15,466 nucleotides of DNA from JBBPYR01 sp038199755 (GTDB lineage: Bacteria > Chloroflexota > Ktedonobacteria > Ktedonobacterales > Ktedonobacteraceae), in contig JBBPYR010000183.1 of assembly GCA_038199755.1 (NCBI GenBank), forward strand, positions 1-15,466. The letters run 5' to 3'. Positions 1 through 6,779 of the stretch are shown in pieces. The position numbers were made by a program, and so were the translations under genes. Below the pieces are notes generated by a model, which saw only the letters and a program-made list of their open reading frames with translations, was not told the origin of the DNA and searched no databases. Every line of letters starts with the position of its first letter. Within the stretch, counting starts at the first letter, position 1.

Positions 1-14
1 CAATAGCTTTTTTA

Positions 15-266
15 TCAACGAGCATGTGTCGGTGGAACGGTTTCCAGCTGCTGCTGCATTGCTAGGGTAGGACTAGTAGGGTTATGGGTTGTTGCGGTAT
101 AAGATACATGGTCATTTTTGGCTTCTTGAATTGAAATCTTAGGATGTTTGGTCTTCTCTGGTCGTAATGCTAATACCAGAAAAGTCACCATCCAAGTTAT
201 AAGCAAAGTAAGTAATGTTACGGTCAGTAAAAGTTGTATTGGCGTCATTGGGTTAAGTGCTTCCAC
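15..266 (-). CDS. Small single-pass membrane protein, unknown function
   Basis: I do not recognise this gene. From a GTG at 266 it encodes 83 residues: a short N-terminus, one strongly hydrophobic segment (about residues 11-34, rich in Leu, Thr and Val), then a hydrophilic tail rich in Thr, Pro and Gln. The topology suggests a membrane-anchored peptide with a polar tail. I chose the GTG because an AGAGGA Shine-Dalgarno sequence sits 6 bases upstream. A longer reading from a TTG at 296 has no such site. It diverges from the AI-2E permease gene, and what lies downstream is outside the window. No motif points to a role. Coding status is likely, from the clean membrane segment and ribosome site, but not certain. 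Confidence 0.5.
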   Translation of the reverse strand: MEALNPMTPIQLLLTVTLLTLLITWMVTFLVLALRPEKTKHPKISIQEAKNDHVSYTATTHNPTSPTLAMQQQLETVPPTHAR

Positions 267-623
267 AGTGCATCCTCTTTCGAACTGCTCCGACAATAGG
301 CAGGCATAAGATCACAGTACTATAGTAAACGAAAAGGCAGAGCGAAGTTAACAGCGTTTGTAACGAGCATGTAGTCTTCCCTTTTTATACCAGCTCTATC
401 TGTCAAGAAGACGAAATGCACAAGCAAAAAGTTTCATGCTCTCGTGCTCTCAGCTTCTCATGACCTTGTGCGATAGTGTATAGTAAAACGAACAGATTTG
501 TGGTCTCTTTTAGTAAAGACGAGAAAAATACTTGGTATGGTACCTAACATTTATACATCTATGTATATATTATATATGTGCAGATGTAATAATAACGTGC
601 TCATAGATAAAAGGACAAAAGAG
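267..623. other. Divergent intergenic region
   Basis: This gap separates the small membrane protein gene (minus) from the AI-2E permease gene (plus). It must contain the promoters of both. The open frame of the permease extends back to a TTG at 498, but that stretch (residues rich in Tyr, Met, Cys and Asn) has no ribosome site and is read here as leader. A TATAGT box at 479-484 and an AT-rich alternating stretch at 561-578 are the only notable elements. I see no RNA gene or repeat. Confidence 0.5.
455..484 (+). promoter_or_regulatory. Possible promoter of the AI-2E permease gene
   Basis: TTCTCA (455-460) and TATAGT (479-484) are 18 bases apart and match the sigma-70-type -35 and -10 consensus at 4 and 5 of 6 positions. 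Transcription would begin near 491 and give a leader of about 130 bases. It is a weak prediction by eye. Confidence 0.25.
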
Positions 624-1934
624 ATGGAGAGAGACGTTTGGCAACGTAGACGAGATATTCTGATTAGCATCATCTGTATAGGCATCATTCTATGGGCCTT
701 ATGGAACGTTGCAGGCCAATTTGTCGATGCTATCATTATTTTTCTGCTCTCGATGGCAGTTGCCTTTTTGTTAACTCCGTTGGTGAATTATTTGGTTAGC
801 CTAAAAGTACCACGGGTGCTGGCGGCAATTGTAGTGTATGTGGTGGTGCTTGGCACACTGGGTGTACTCGGCTATAGTCTCATTTTCACATTGATTAGGC
901 AGTTACTCACTTTCCAAAATACTGTGGTGAACTTTTTTACGATTCTGCCAAACACGTATCAGTCCTTGATTGGTTTCTTGCTTAAACAGGGCATCTCGCA
1001 GGTAAATATTGATGCAGCCTTGTTACAAATTAGAGATCAGGCGATTGCCTTCGCACAGTTGGCGGCAAGTAATGCAGTTGGTATCGTCTTTCTGGTGACG
1101 AACGCTTTCATCAATATCCTAGTGGTCGTTGTGCTCAGTTTTTATCTGGTGCTGGACGGGAAACGTATCCGCGATAGCCTGATAAGTGTGACGCCACAAC
1201 GTATTATGCCACAGGTGCAAATATTTGAACGTGCTCTCAACGAAGTGGTTGGTAACTATATTCGTGGTCAATTGACATTGGCGGCAATTATCGGTGTGCT
1301 CGCAGGGGTGGGCTGTGGTTTGCTCGGTTTGGGCGACTACGCGCTGATAATCGGTTTGTTAGCCTTCTTGTTCGAGACGATACCCATGGTAGGCCCTGCA
1401 CTTGCCTCTATTCCGGCCATTTTGATCTCTTTGCTCTTGCCTGATCCGGTGCAGCGCACCATTTGGATTGCCTTGTACTTTGCGGCAATTCAGATGGTGG
1501 AGAGTAACATCCTTGGCCCGCGCATTGTGGGGCACGCGGTGGGCTTGCATCCGGTGGTTTCCATTCTGGCTTTGCTGGTGGGTGCAAAGTTATTTGGGGC
1601 GTTTGGGGCATTGCTTGCAACGCCTGTCGTCGCGGCCACCTGGGTGGTGATTGCAAGCATTTATCGTTCCGCACGGGGCGAAACTTCTGACCAGATTATC
1701 GCGAGAAAGCCTGCTCCTTGGACGCTTCGCCGTCCGAGTGATCTGTCGTTGCGGGGGCGTAAGCGGACACGAGGCCTGCATCCCGACCATCCCTTAGCGG
1801 CGAGTTCTGCTCATGATGAGCGTCAACCACTGCACACTCGTCCCCTGCATGAGCGCGAGGAAGATCATGAGCATGATGAGCAGAAGGATGTTCCTCATGA
1901 GGTAGAGCAGAGTCACAAACAACAGACAGCGTAA
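624..1934 (+). CDS. AI-2E family transporter (TqsA/YdiK/PerM superfamily permease)
   Basis: This is a polytopic inner-membrane protein of 436 residues. Its family is named for autoinducer-2 export in E. coli TqsA, but many members have other or unknown substrates, so the cargo here is open. About eight hydrophobic segments cover residues 10-345. The family's signature Pro-Met-Val-Gly-Pro stretch is at residues 254-258 (after Glu251-Thr-Ile), followed by the usual loop with an NILGPRIVG-type motif. The start is the ATG at 624, with AAGGA 8 bases upstream; the frame is open back to 498 but lacks a ribosome site there. The last roughly 85 residues are an unusual hydrophilic tail rich in Arg, then in His, Asp and Glu, that most family members lack. 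The gene stands alone and ends at a hairpin shared with the convergent trkA gene. Confidence 0.9.
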   Translation: MERDVWQRRRDILISIICIGIILWALWNVAGQFVDAIIIFLLSMAVAFLLTPLVNYLVSLKVPRVLAAIVVYVVVLGTLGVLGYSLIFTLIRQLLTFQNTVVNFFTILPNTYQSLIGFLLKQGISQVNIDAALLQIRDQAIAFAQLAASNAVGIVFLVTNAFINILVVVVLSFYLVLDGKRIRDSLISVTPQRIMPQVQIFERALNEVVGNYIRGQLTLAAIIGVLAGVGCGLLGLGDYALIIGLLAFLFETIPMVGPALASIPAILISLLLPDPVQRTIWIALYFAAIQMVESNILGPRIVGHAVGLHPVVSILALLVGAKLFGAFGALLATPVVAATWVVIASIYRSARGETSDQIIARKPAPWTLRRPSDLSLRGRKRTRGLHPDHPLAASSAHDERQPLHTRPLHEREEDHEHDEQKDVPHEVEQSHKQQTA

Positions 1935-1947
1935 GATGAACAGAAAT

Positions 1948-2017
1948 CGTGCCAATACATGTGTCACCATGAGATGTCCTAGACATCCTACGGTGACACG
2001 TTTTTGGCACGGTTTTT
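1948..2017. terminator. Nested hairpin terminator between convergent genes
   Basis: Three nested complementary pairs form a long interrupted stem: CGTGCCAA (1948-1955) with TTGGCACG (2004-2011), GTGTCACC (1961-1968) with GGTGACAC (1992-1999), and GATGTC (1973-1978) with GACATC (1982-1987). A T run at 2013-2017 follows for the plus strand. It lies 13 bases after the AI-2E stop codon and abuts the trkA stop, so it may serve both directions. The T-rich side favours the plus strand. Confidence 0.75.
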
Positions 2018-2675
2018 AAGTGGTGCCAAAGGTGCGACGTAGCTCTGCCTCGCCTTCGCGTGTGACCAGGGCGTACACGTCATCATTGGCCTCTAGGAGG
2101 GTTTCCTTGTCGGGGAAGATATGACTACCATCGCGGATAATCAGGGTGAGATTACAACTGCGTGGCAAGTTGATATGCCCCAGTGTTTTGCCGACAATCG
2201 GTGAGGTGGTGGGAACCGTCATCTCGACGATCTCTAAGCCAGCTCGTTTTAATGTCATGAGTTGAATGAAACGAGAACCCGGTAATTCGGACTCAATTAG
2301 TGAAAGGATCGAGCGGGTCGGACTGACCGTGACGTCAATACCTAGTTTCAAAAATAGGTCGTTATGCTGCGGGTTATTGACGCGTGCAATCGTTCGTGCC
2401 ACATGGAAACGCTGCTTTGCCATCTGGCAGATAACGAGGTTATCTTCATCCTCGCCTGTCACTGCAATGACGACATCCGCACGCTCTGCGCCTGCCTCTT
2501 CCATTGTGCGTGCCTCACAAGCATCACCTCTGGTCACTGACTGGCCCAGTTCCTCGCTCAAGAGCTGCGTACGATTGCCACTTTTTTCTAATAAGAGCAC
2601 CTCGTGCCCTTGTCTCAGGAGATTTCTTGTCAGGTAGTAGCCAACATCGCCACCACCACCAATAATGATATACAT
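2016..2675 (-). CDS. trkA: TrkA-type K+ channel regulator with RCK_N and RCK_C domains
   Basis: This 219-residue cytoplasmic protein of the TrkA/KtrA family gates a potassium channel subunit (TrkH/KtrB type) in response to bound nucleotides. Residues 1-125 form the Rossmann RCK_N domain: the glycine loop GGGGDVG is near residues 6-12 and an acidic residue follows beta-2 (LLLEKS, Glu30), which fits NAD(H) binding. From about residue 135 to the end is a TrkA_C/RCK_C domain (the stretch starting EMTVPTTSPIVGKTL is typical). I chose the ATG at 2675, preceded by AGGA at 8 bases; an in-frame GTG at 2693 would overlap that site. It follows a second, shorter TrkA gene by 96 bases on the same strand and probably forms one transcript with it. 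No TrkH-type channel gene is in the window. Confidence 0.88.
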   Translation of the reverse strand: MYIIIGGGGDVGYYLTRNLLRQGHEVLLLEKSGNRTQLLSEELGQSVTRGDACEARTMEEAGAERADVVIAVTGEDEDNLVICQMAKQRFHVARTIARVNNPQHNDLFLKLGIDVTVSPTRSILSLIESELPGSRFIQLMTLKRAGLEIVEMTVPTTSPIVGKTLGHINLPRSCNLTLIIRDGSHIFPDKETLLEANDDVYALVTREGEAELRRTFGTT

Positions 2676-2771
2676 AGAGCTTTTCCTACTCACTCGTGTT
2701 GCTATGGTGACCGTTGTTTGAATATGCTATCTATCATCAGACGGTTCACCGCAAATATGGATGACGGATAC

Positions 2772-3200
2772 CTATTTTTTGTTTGTGGGTGCGCTTGGTG
2801 CTTCCCGTGTCAAGGCCTCAAGAAGTAGTTGTGCGCCTACCGTGGTGGGGCACATTGTTTCCAGGCCGAGTGCTTTATAGGTGCTTTCGCGAATGGGGTC
2901 ATAGATGCGACAGAGCACTTTTTTGACGTGTAACAGTTCCTTTGCGATCTGGCTTGCCATGATGTTGCGGTTATCACCGTTAGTGACCGCGATAAAGGCA
3001 TCGGCCTTCTCCACTCCAGCCCGTCTGAGTACCTCTTCATCAACGCCATTGCCTACAATGCGCTCACCGCGAAAATGCGGCTCAAGACGCTGAAACGCGT
3101 CGCTACTACTATCAATAATAGAGACCGTATTGCCCATTTTCTCTAGTTGTATGGCCAGTGTTGCGCCAACACGACCACATCCCAGGATAACAACTCTCAC
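2772..3200 (-). CDS. Short TrkA protein with the RCK_N (Rossmann) domain only
   Basis: This 142-residue protein has a single RCK_N domain: the glycine motif GCGRVG is at residues 7-12, the acidic residue of beta-2 is in IIDSSS, and the conserved VTNGDNRNI and ADAFIAV segments are present. It has no RCK_C domain and ends shortly after the Rossmann fold. Paired TrkA genes are known in several Gram-positive-type lineages, where two unequal proteins are thought to form a mixed gating ring. The adjacent full-length trkA supports that arrangement here. Translation starts at a GTG at 3200, with an AGGCAGG site 8 bases upstream. It is the first gene of the pair, and an extended -10 promoter lies upstream at 3270-3278. 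Confidence 0.85.
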   Translation of the reverse strand: MRVVILGCGRVGATLAIQLEKMGNTVSIIDSSSDAFQRLEPHFRGERIVGNGVDEEVLRRAGVEKADAFIAVTNGDNRNIMASQIAKELLHVKKVLCRIYDPIRESTYKALGLETMCPTTVGAQLLLEALTREAPSAPTNKK

Positions 3201-3269
3201 AAAAATAGCCTGCCTTTCGATGCCTGGTCCAGCGTTCTGGATATCCAGGTAGACTTGATGTCAGTGATT

Positions 3270-3278
3270 ATTATAGCA
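3270..3278 (-). promoter_or_regulatory. Extended -10 promoter for the TrkA gene pair
   Basis: Read on the minus strand, a perfect TATAAT (3275 to 3270) is preceded by TG and one base, the extended -10 arrangement. The -35 region is poor, as is common with extended -10 promoters. Transcription would begin near 3263, about 60 bases before the GTG start at 3200. Confidence 0.5.
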
Positions 3279-3368
3279 CGCGTGACTATCCTCTCAGCGT
3301 GTGGTGCGGATTATGCGCTTTGCTATTTATATCGTATTATAAAGGAAAAGGATAGAGAGAAAACACTT

Positions 3369-4424
3369 ATGCTATCATCAGATACGGCTCGCTATACCCT
3401 GCGTCCTGTCTATGAGGAGCAGCGTTCCCTCTGGGATCAGGTGGTGACGGAACATGCCTATGGACATCTGCTGCAAAGTTGGGGCTGGGGCGAGTTGAAG
3501 GCGCACAGTGGCTGGCGACCGCTACGCTTAGCCTTGTGGGATCGTCAGGAATTGCGCTATGTCGCACTAGCCCAGGTGTTGCGTCGTAGCGCACCACATT
3601 TGCCGCTTATGGCGGGCCACCTCGCCTACATCCCTAGAGGGCCAGTGATTGACTGGTCAAATGCTGAGCTTTGTGGAAGCTTTTTTACGCAGCTAGCAGC
3701 ACGCTTGCAGGCTCAAGGTGCCTTGACGCTGCGCATTGAGCCGAACGTTGAGCATGGCAGCGCGGATGGGATGCTGGCCTTGCGCTCCTTCACGGCATTT
3801 TCCATGCAACCGATAACGGCTGTACAGCCACTGCGTACGATCTTGCTCGACCTTGCACCGTCCGAGGAGTTATTGCTAGCACAGATGAAGGAGAAGTGGC
3901 GTTATAACGTGCGGCTCGGTGTGCGCAAAGGCGTCAAGGTGCGGGTGGCGCAGACGGTCGAGGATATGCGCGAGTGGTATCATATAATGCAAATGACCAG
4001 CGAGCGCGATCAATTTGGCATTCACACGCTGGAGTATTATATGCATGTGTGGGATATTTTCGTCTCGCAAGGACAGGCAAGGTTGTACCTCGCGGACTAT
4101 GAGGGACAACTGCTGGCAGGCATCTTCGTGAGCCTTTTTGCGCGCCAGGGCATTTATTTGTATGGCGCGTCAAGCAATGAGCAACGCCAATTCATGCCGA
4201 ATTATGTATTGCAGTGGGAAGCTATGCGTTGGGCCAAAAGTCAGGGCGCACTCAGCTATGATTTATGGGGTATTCCCGCAACAGATGATGACGACGAGGC
4301 GATGGCTGGCGTATACCGTTTTAAGAGTGGTTGGGGCGGGCGTGTTGTCCAATTTGTCGGTGGATATGAGCAGGTGTATCGTCCTATGGCGATGCAGGTT
4401 GCACGCCGTTTTATGCCACAATAA
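3369..4424 (+). CDS. FemABX-family peptidoglycan interpeptide-bridge aminoacyltransferase
   Basis: Proteins of this family take an amino acid from aminoacyl-tRNA and add it to the peptide stem of lipid II, building peptidoglycan cross-bridges in the cytoplasm. The 351-residue length is about usual for FemX/FmhB-like members lacking a long coiled-coil insert. Recognisable family landmarks are LLQSWGWGELK near residue 33, the GHLAYIPRGPV segment near residue 84, MKEKWRYNVRLGVRKGV in the middle, YDLWGIP near the end, then the FKSGWGG motif. The start is the ATG at 3369, with a purine-rich AGAGAGA 8 bases upstream. The frame stays open back to 3147, but that region overlaps the oppositely directed TrkA gene and has no family similarity. 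An HD-domain gene follows by 66 bases, probably in the same transcript. The amino acid added cannot be read from the sequence. Confidence 0.9.
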   Translation: MLSSDTARYTLRPVYEEQRSLWDQVVTEHAYGHLLQSWGWGELKAHSGWRPLRLALWDRQELRYVALAQVLRRSAPHLPLMAGHLAYIPRGPVIDWSNAELCGSFFTQLAARLQAQGALTLRIEPNVEHGSADGMLALRSFTAFSMQPITAVQPLRTILLDLAPSEELLLAQMKEKWRYNVRLGVRKGVKVRVAQTVEDMREWYHIMQMTSERDQFGIHTLEYYMHVWDIFVSQGQARLYLADYEGQLLAGIFVSLFARQGIYLYGASSNEQRQFMPNYVLQWEAMRWAKSQGALSYDLWGIPATDDDDEAMAGVYRFKSGWGGRVVQFVGGYEQVYRPMAMQVARRFMPQ

Positions 4425-4490
4425 GTATGCACGAAGCAATTTTTTGGCACTATCACCATGTGCGTGACCTCTACGGGAGAGTTATTATCA

Positions 4491-5051
4491 ATGGAACTAC
4501 CTTTTACATTAGAGACGGCTTTAGAAAGGCAGATTGCCGCTGATCCAGAATGGCAGACGGGGGTAGTGTGGGGTAAGCCACGCTACGGCCATATGGAAGG
4601 GCAAATTCAATATCATATCGCTGATGTGTTGAACAATATTGATCAACAGTGCCCGCCGCCCAACGAGCGCACACTGCTACGCCTGATTGCCCTTGTGCAT
4701 GATACATTCAAATATCGTGTAGACGAAACGCGCCCCAAGATCGGGACAAATCATCATGCCTATATTGCCCGTAAATTTGCTGAACGCTACATCCATGACG
4801 AGCAGATACTCGATCTTATAGAGCTGCATGATGAGGCGTATAATAGCTGGCGGCTCGGTGCGTATAAGGGCAAGTGGCACCATGCCGAGGAGCGTATCGA
4901 CAATCTGCTGCACAAACTCGGCACCTCGCTCCCACTTTATGTGCGCTTCTTTCATGCTGATAGTAAAACTGAATCTAAAGATCAGCGGCCTGTACAGTGG
5001 TTTGAGCAGATCCTACAAGCGCATGGCTTTGGACAAATGCCCACCTGTTAA
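4491..5051 (+). CDS. HD-domain metal-dependent phosphohydrolase-like protein
   Basis: This cytoplasmic protein of 186 residues has the spaced His/Asp pattern of the HD superfamily: His34, the His70-Asp71 doublet in LIALVHDTFK, His88/His89, and His113-Asp114. FFHADS near residues 153-158 supplies a later His and Asp. Such residues bind one or two metal ions and hydrolyse phosphate esters or nucleotides; the substrate here is unknown. The start is the ATG at 4491, with GGGAGAG 9 bases upstream; an in-frame ATG at 4458 has no ribosome site. It lies 66 bases after the FemABX gene, so a shared transcript is likely, but no functional link is evident. Confidence 0.72.
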   Translation: MELPFTLETALERQIAADPEWQTGVVWGKPRYGHMEGQIQYHIADVLNNIDQQCPPPNERTLLRLIALVHDTFKYRVDETRPKIGTNHHAYIARKFAERYIHDEQILDLIELHDEAYNSWRLGAYKGKWHHAEERIDNLLHKLGTSLPLYVRFFHADSKTESKDQRPVQWFEQILQAHGFGQMPTC

Positions 5052-5158
5052 ATGCCCCTTTTATGAGAAGTTTCTCATCTTCTTCCAATACGTGTCTCAT
5101 GGATCACTTCTATGATGGAGAGGTGAAGAAAAGACGTGTGGCCAGAATTTGCTAAAAT

Positions 5159-5188
5159 TTTACAGTGGCCTGTCAATTTCTTCATAAC
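5159..5188 (+). promoter_or_regulatory. Possible promoter of the GT-C glycosyltransferase gene
   Basis: TTTACA (5159-5164) matches the -35 consensus at 5 of 6 positions, and CATAAC (5183-5188), 18 bases on, matches the -10 at 4 of 6. It lies in the 187-base gap before the glycosyltransferase gene. This is a by-eye prediction. Confidence 0.3.
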
Positions 5189-5238
5189 AATCCTCTATAA
5201 CATATGAGACGAGAAACAAACATACAAAAGAGGCTACT

Positions 5239-6606
5239 ATGCTTATACAAAAGAAACGTTTTCTCCCTGATACCCACATACTTGTGTATGCTGGTTTTGC
5301 GCTGCTCCTCTTACTGGCTATTGTGCTGCGCGTCTGGCTCTATCCTGTGGAGACGAGCGACTATACGGTTTTTATCAGCCAGTGGTATGATTATATTCAA
5401 ACGCACGGTGGTTTCGCGGCGTTCAAAGATAACTTTTCTAATTATAACCCGCCGTACCTCTATCTTCTGGCTCTGACAACGTTTCTGCCTATTCCCAAGC
5501 TCATCGCCATCAAATCGCTGTCGGTGCTGTTTGATGGCGTTCTCGCGCTTTTCGTGTATCTGATAATCCGTTTGAAATATAGGCGTTCTTACGCGGCGAT
5601 GGGTGGTGTGTTGGTCGTGGCGTTTGCACCTACCATTTTTATCAATAGTGCCGCGTGGGGGCAGTGTGATGCGCTGTATACTGCGTTTTGCCTGGGTAGT
5701 CTCTACTTTCTGCTCAAAGATCGGCCTGCTTGGGCGTGTGTGTTTTTCGCGCTGGCCCTCTCGTTTAAGCTACAGGCGGTGTTCTTTTTGCCCGTGCTCT
5801 TTGTGCTGTTACTGAAACGAAGGTTGCCGTTGCAATACCTTATGCTTATTCCTGTGGTTTTCCTGCTGATGCTGCTTCCTGCGTTTATCGCGGGTCGAAG
5901 CGCAACGAGCTTGCTGACGATTTATGTGGGGCAGATGAATAGTGGTGGTGCCGGTGGACAATTTCCTGCTGGTACTGGTCGTTTCACTGGTGGTGGTACT
6001 GGCCGTTTCACTGGCGGTGGCACGGGTCAGTTTCCAGGGGCAGGTGGTGGCAGCGGACAATTTCCAGGTGGAGGTGCTGGTCGTTTCACTGGTGGCAGGT
6101 CTGGCAGCTCTTCATCTTCATCCCTGACCTTGAATGCGCCTTCCTTCTATCAATGGGTGGCGGCGAGTGCGCCTGCTTATTGGAAGTGGATTGGTATTGG
6201 GCTGGCGGGTCTGTTTGTTGCCCTGGTGAGTGGTCTGGTGGTGGCGAGTAAGAAAGTGCTTTCAGCGGATGTGCTCCTCAAAATTACGTTGGTCTTTGCG
6301 ATAGCAATCCCGTTTCTGTTGCCAATGATGCATGAACGCTATTTTTATATAGCTGATGTCGTCTCAATCATCTATGCCTTTTACTTTCCGCGCCTCTTTT
6401 ATATTGCCATTATCATGCAACTGTGTTCGCTGCTCAGCTATGCACCCTACTTCATGCAGACACAGATTGTCCCGCTGCCATATGTGGCAATTGCTGTGCT
6501 AGTGATCGCACTGATCACCTTTGCTGATCTGGTGTTGACGCTCTACCCCGATCTGCGCAAAAGAGTACGCTTGCCAGGAACTGTCGAAACGAGCGTAGCC
6601 TCTTAA
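5239..6606 (+). CDS. Polytopic GT-C-fold glycosyltransferase (GT87/PMT-like) with a Gly-rich loop insertion
   Basis: This 455-residue membrane protein has about ten hydrophobic segments. GT-C enzymes transfer a sugar from a polyprenyl-phosphate donor on the outer face of the membrane. Family landmarks are the acidic site in the first outer loop (Ser40-Asp41-Tyr), the NPPYLYLL stretch from Asn70, WGQCDALYT from Trp140, the SFKLQA segment around Lys177, and MHERYFY from Met364. Donor and acceptor are unknown. Residues 235-295 interrupt the expected junction between YVGQ and LTLNAPSFYQW with a Gly-rich repeat made of GQFP and GRFTGG units, ending in a Ser run. By its position this is an exposed loop. 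The ATG at 5239 follows AGAGG at 5 bases. The gene ends inside a long hairpin. Confidence 0.8.
   Translation: MLIQKKRFLPDTHILVYAGFALLLLLAIVLRVWLYPVETSDYTVFISQWYDYIQTHGGFAAFKDNFSNYNPPYLYLLALTTFLPIPKLIAIKSLSVLFDGVLALFVYLIIRLKYRRSYAAMGGVLVVAFAPTIFINSAAWGQCDALYTAFCLGSLYFLLKDRPAWACVFFALALSFKLQAVFFLPVLFVLLLKRRLPLQYLMLIPVVFLLMLLPAFIAGRSATSLLTIYVGQMNSGGAGGQFPAGTGRFTGGGTGRFTGGGTGQFPGAGGGSGQFPGGGAGRFTGGRSGSSSSSSLTLNAPSFYQWVAASAPAYWKWIGIGLAGLFVALVSGLVVASKKVLSADVLLKITLVFAIAIPFLLPMMHERYFYIADVVSIIYAFYFPRLFYIAIIMQLCSLLSYAPYFMQTQIVPLPYVAIAVLVIALITFADLVLTLYPDLRKRVRLPGTVETSVAS
5943..6127 (+). repeat. Degenerate minisatellite coding for GQFP/GRFTGG units
   Basis: Six imperfect units of 7 to 10 residues, beginning alternately with GQFP or GRFT and spaced by Gly/Thr, lie inside the glycosyltransferase gene, followed by a Ser-codon run. 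Two neighbouring 24-base units (5971-5994 and 5995-6018) differ at only two positions, both synonymous Gly third bases. This indicates recent unit duplication or conversion. Confidence 0.85.
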
Positions 6607-6674
6607 GACACAGGCAAAGAAAAGTACCCCAGCAGCCGCTGGGGGTACTTTTCTTTGCCTGTGTCTTAAGAGGC
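6598..6674. terminator. Very long hairpin after the glycosyltransferase gene
   Basis: The arms 6598-6633 and 6638-6674 are complementary for 33 consecutive pairs, then one bulged G, then three more pairs, around the loop AGCC. The inner core (AGTACCCC with GGGGTACT, then TTTTCTTT) looks like a standard intrinsic terminator. The complementarity continues outward for a further 18 or so bases and includes the last codons and TAA stop of the upstream gene. Confidence 0.85.
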
Positions 6675-6779
6675 CAAAAGTCCTTAATTCTTTGCTGCAT
6701 CCATCTATCTCTACCTGTTGAAGGGCAGGTGCCGATGAAGAAGAGTAGATGTATTACTGCGCAAAGAATGGAGGAACGT

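Noticed and set aside
17..372. Direct repeat AACGAGCATGT at 17-27 and 362-372, flanking the small membrane gene
   Set aside because: Eleven-base repeats are expected by chance in a window of this size; no other sign of an insertion.
498..623. N-terminal extension of the AI-2E permease from a TTG
   Set aside because: Composition is unlike the family, and there is no ribosome site at 498, whereas AAGGA precedes the ATG at 624.
3147..3368. N-terminal extension of the FemABX reading frame
   Set aside because: It overlaps the start of the divergent TrkA gene and its promoter, has no ribosome site, and no family similarity; the ATG at 3369 begins the recognisable protein.
5063..5078. ATGAGAA/TTCTCAT inverted repeat after the HD gene
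   Set aside because: The stem is AT-rich with a two-base gap and no T run; it is unlikely to terminate transcription.
5942..6127. Open frame across the Gly-rich repeat in another phase, giving a Val-rich peptide
   Set aside because: It is a by-product of the repetitive GGT codons; the glycosyltransferase frame runs through it with conserved flanks.
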